DNA from: Chryseobacterium salivictor
GTDB lineage: Bacteria > Bacteroidota > Bacteroidia > Flavobacteriales > Weeksellaceae
Length of the DNA stretch: 64,000 bases
Assembly (NCBI RefSeq): GCF_004359195.1
Contig: NZ_CP037954.1
Location: 744,001-808,000, forward strand
Reading direction: 5' to 3'
A program made the position numbers and the translations under genes. The notes beneath the pieces are model-generated. The model ran no database searches and had not been told where the DNA came from. It saw only the letters and a program-made list of their open reading frames with translations. Position 1 is the first letter of the stretch. The number at the start of each line of letters is the position of its first letter. This document shows, one piece after another, positions 62,553 to 64,000 of the stretch.

Positions 62553-63881
62553 TTATTCGCTTGCCCACTTCAGTCGGTCAGCCTGATTGTACTGCCATGG
62601 AGCGGCGTTGTTTTCTATATTGGACATCATCTGATTGAGCTCCTGCGGTGCTGCAGATTGCTCCATGACTAGGAATCTCCGCATCTCGATAATAATAGAA
62701 AGCGGATCGATCAGAATCGGACAGGCTTCTACACAAGCGTTACAAGTGGTACACGCCCAAACTTCTTCTCGTTGAATATGGTCGTCTAATAACTTCTTAC
62801 CGTCATCTACGAATTTTCCATTTTTGTTGATGTTTCTGCCCACCTCTTCGATCCGGTCACGGGTATCCATCATAATTTTACGTGGAGACAATTTCTTGCC
62901 CGTAATATTTGCCGGACAAACGGCCGTACATCTTCCACATTCTGTACAGGAATAGGCGTTGAGAAGCTGAACCTGTTTTAAATCGAAGATATCGCTGGCG
63001 CCAAATTTTTCGGGAACTGCGTTTGGATCTGCATCCGGTGTTGCGGCGTAGGGATCAGCATTGGGATCCATCATTAACTTAATTTCTGCGGTAACAGAAT
63101 CTAAATTATTAAATTTCCCTTTCGGTTCCAAATTGGCGTACCACGTATTCGGGAAAGCCAAAATAATATGAAGGTGTTTCGAATAATACAGGTAATTCAT
63201 GAAGAATAGAATCCCTATAAAGTGAAACCACCACGCTCCTCTTTCTGTAAAAATTAAAGCTCCGTCACCAAAGTTCTGAAAAATTGGGCCTAATAAAGTT
63301 GAGGAAACCGGAAAACTACCATTAGCAGCGAGAACCTGTCTTTGCTGCAAAACCCAGTCAGAAGAATTCATGGTTAAGAAGGCAACCATTAAGGCAAACT
63401 CAATAATCAAAATCCAGTTTGCATCATGTTTCGGCCAACCAAAAAGCTCCTTCATCGTCAATCTTTTGACCCCGTAGAAATTTCTTCTGATAAAAAAAAC
63501 GACCACCGCAATGATAACAAGAAAAGCTAAAATTTCTAAAGTCGCCGTAAAAGCACCGTATAGAGAATCACCAAAAATAATTGCTAAAAACCGGTGGGTT
63601 CCGAAAATCCCATCGACAATTATTTCGAGCAGCTCGATATTGATAATAACAAATCCCACATAAACGATCACGTGAAAAAATCCGGCAATAGGTCTTTTTC
63701 CCATTTTACTTTGACCGAGAGCTACTTTTGCCATGGTTTCCCACCGTTTCGATTTCTGGTCAGAGCGGTTGCTTTCTTTACCGAGTTGAATGTTGCGGTA
63801 GATTTCCTTCAAACTTTTAAAAAAAAGGCCAAACCCTACAACCAGGGCGATGAAGAAAATAATATTGTCAATATACTGCAT
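62553..63881 (-). CDS. Membrane-bound 4Fe-4S ferredoxin-type oxidoreductase subunit
   Basis: The 442-residue protein has about five helices in its first 260 residues. Two ferredoxin clusters lie in the cytoplasmic part, CTECGRCTAVCPA near 310-322 and CTTCNACVEACPI near 377-389. The layout resembles the HdrC/NarI-like Fe-S subunit of membrane oxidoreductases. With the CCG protein it could pass electrons between quinone and a soluble donor; this is inferred. It lies 11 bases after the MCE gene. A small hairpin (CAATTTA with TAAATTG, 62511-62528) lies downstream. Confidence 0.82.
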   Translation of the reverse strand: MQYIDNIIFFIALVVGFGLFFKSLKEIYRNIQLGKESNRSDQKSKRWETMAKVALGQSKMGKRPIAGFFHVIVYVGFVIINIELLEIIVDGIFGTHRFLAIIFGDSLYGAFTATLEILAFLVIIAVVVFFIRRNFYGVKRLTMKELFGWPKHDANWILIIEFALMVAFLTMNSSDWVLQQRQVLAANGSFPVSSTLLGPIFQNFGDGALIFTERGAWWFHFIGILFFMNYLYYSKHLHIILAFPNTWYANLEPKGKFNNLDSVTAEIKLMMDPNADPYAATPDADPNAVPEKFGASDIFDLKQVQLLNAYSCTECGRCTAVCPANITGKKLSPRKIMMDTRDRIEEVGRNINKNGKFVDDGKKLLDDHIQREEVWACTTCNACVEACPILIDPLSIIIEMRRFLVMEQSAAPQELNQMMSNIENNAAPWQYNQADRLKWASE

Positions 63882-63892
63882 ATTGAAGGGTT

Positions 63893-64000
63893 TTAGTCTT
63901 TGTTATTTTTCCCGAAAACCGAGAAATTCAAATATCTTTTTGGATTTGCTTTTAAATCTTCTACCAATTTATTCATGTTTTCGGCAGTTTGATTTAGGTT
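63893..64000 (-). CDS. MCE/MlaD-family protein (C-terminal end)
   Basis: Only the last 35 residues are in the window (NLNQTAENMNKLVEDLKANPKRYLNFSVFGK, then a charged tail and TAA at 63893). This matches the C-terminal end of flavobacterial MlaD-like proteins, the periplasmic part of a phospholipid ABC transporter. The rest lies beyond the window. Confidence 0.7.
   Translation of the reverse strand, partial: NLNQTAENMNKLVEDLKANPKRYLNFSVFGKNNKD

Noticed and set aside
1..64000. CRISPR arrays, tRNA or rRNA genes, insertion sequences, prophage
   Set aside because: I scanned intergenic spaces by eye and saw no direct-repeat arrays, cloverleaf-like sequences or transposase genes. A program scan could still find a weak one.

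Overview
The window looks like chromosomal DNA from a flavobacterium of the Chryseobacterium/Kaistella kind (Weeksellaceae, Bacteroidota). Signs are an AT-rich base composition, many TAnnTTTG -7 boxes typical of Bacteroidota promoters, TTG/GTG starts, a type IX secretion C-terminal sorting domain, a fused CcoN-CcoO cbb3 oxidase, TonB-dependent receptors and the protein families themselves. The genus is inferred. No tRNA, rRNA, CRISPR array, insertion sequence or prophage was found.

Layout. 1-4076 (minus) is the end of a surface-polysaccharide locus: a truncated polyprenyl-phosphate sugar-1-phosphate transferase, an EpsG/Wzy-like polymerase, a GT2 glycosyltransferase and a large membrane glycosyltransferase. 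4140-11392 (minus) holds an arginase-fold protein with lost metal ligands, a 1035-residue T9SS-secreted protein built from a duplicated module, and topA. 11520-19787 (plus) holds a DUF2062 protein, an orphan 7TM histidine kinase, ileS, a DksA-like protein, two small proteins, lspA and trpS. 19840-24489 (minus) holds a YjjG-like phosphatase, an unusually small 44-codon gene, an ECF sigma factor, an outer-membrane protein, metK with a SAM-II-like leader, and oxyR, which diverges from katA. 24580-29601 (plus) is mostly metabolism and DNA/RNA maintenance (catalase, crotonase, dCMP deaminase, xerD, Nudix, RluA). 29790-34383 (minus) holds a TonB-type barrel and aconitase. A 780-base gap follows, with a GC-rich, foldable island. 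35163-44579 (plus) includes a clear TPP riboswitch in front of a TonB-dependent receptor, which is probably the thiamin receptor, and several lipoproteins. 44655-47522 (minus) holds panB, a hydrolase gene broken by an in-frame amber codon, and a Crp/Fnr regulator. 47614-56475 (plus) is a full cbb3 oxidase structural and assembly cluster (ccoI, ccoS, ccoNO, ccoQ, ccoP, ccoG, ccoH and a TauE/SafE-like protein). 56587-64000 (minus) holds serS, a lipoprotein, a Wzx-like flippase with a glycosyltransferase, and a conserved run of a small ATPase-misnamed protein, a 58-residue membrane protein, two Fe-S oxidoreductase-like proteins and the end of an MCE/MlaD gene.

How it fits together. Most of the window is core-genome housekeeping. 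Themes are low-oxygen respiration (the cbb3 cluster beside a Crp/Fnr regulator, with a matching palindrome before ccoS), peroxide defence (oxyR/katA), cofactor control by RNA (TPP riboswitch, candidate SAM-II element) and envelope building (polysaccharide genes, lspA, lipoproteins, TonB barrels, T9SS cargo). I found no clear new multi-gene defence or mobile system. The most promising unexplained signals are the structured island near 34.75-34.85 kb, the amber-interrupted hydrolase and the metK leader.
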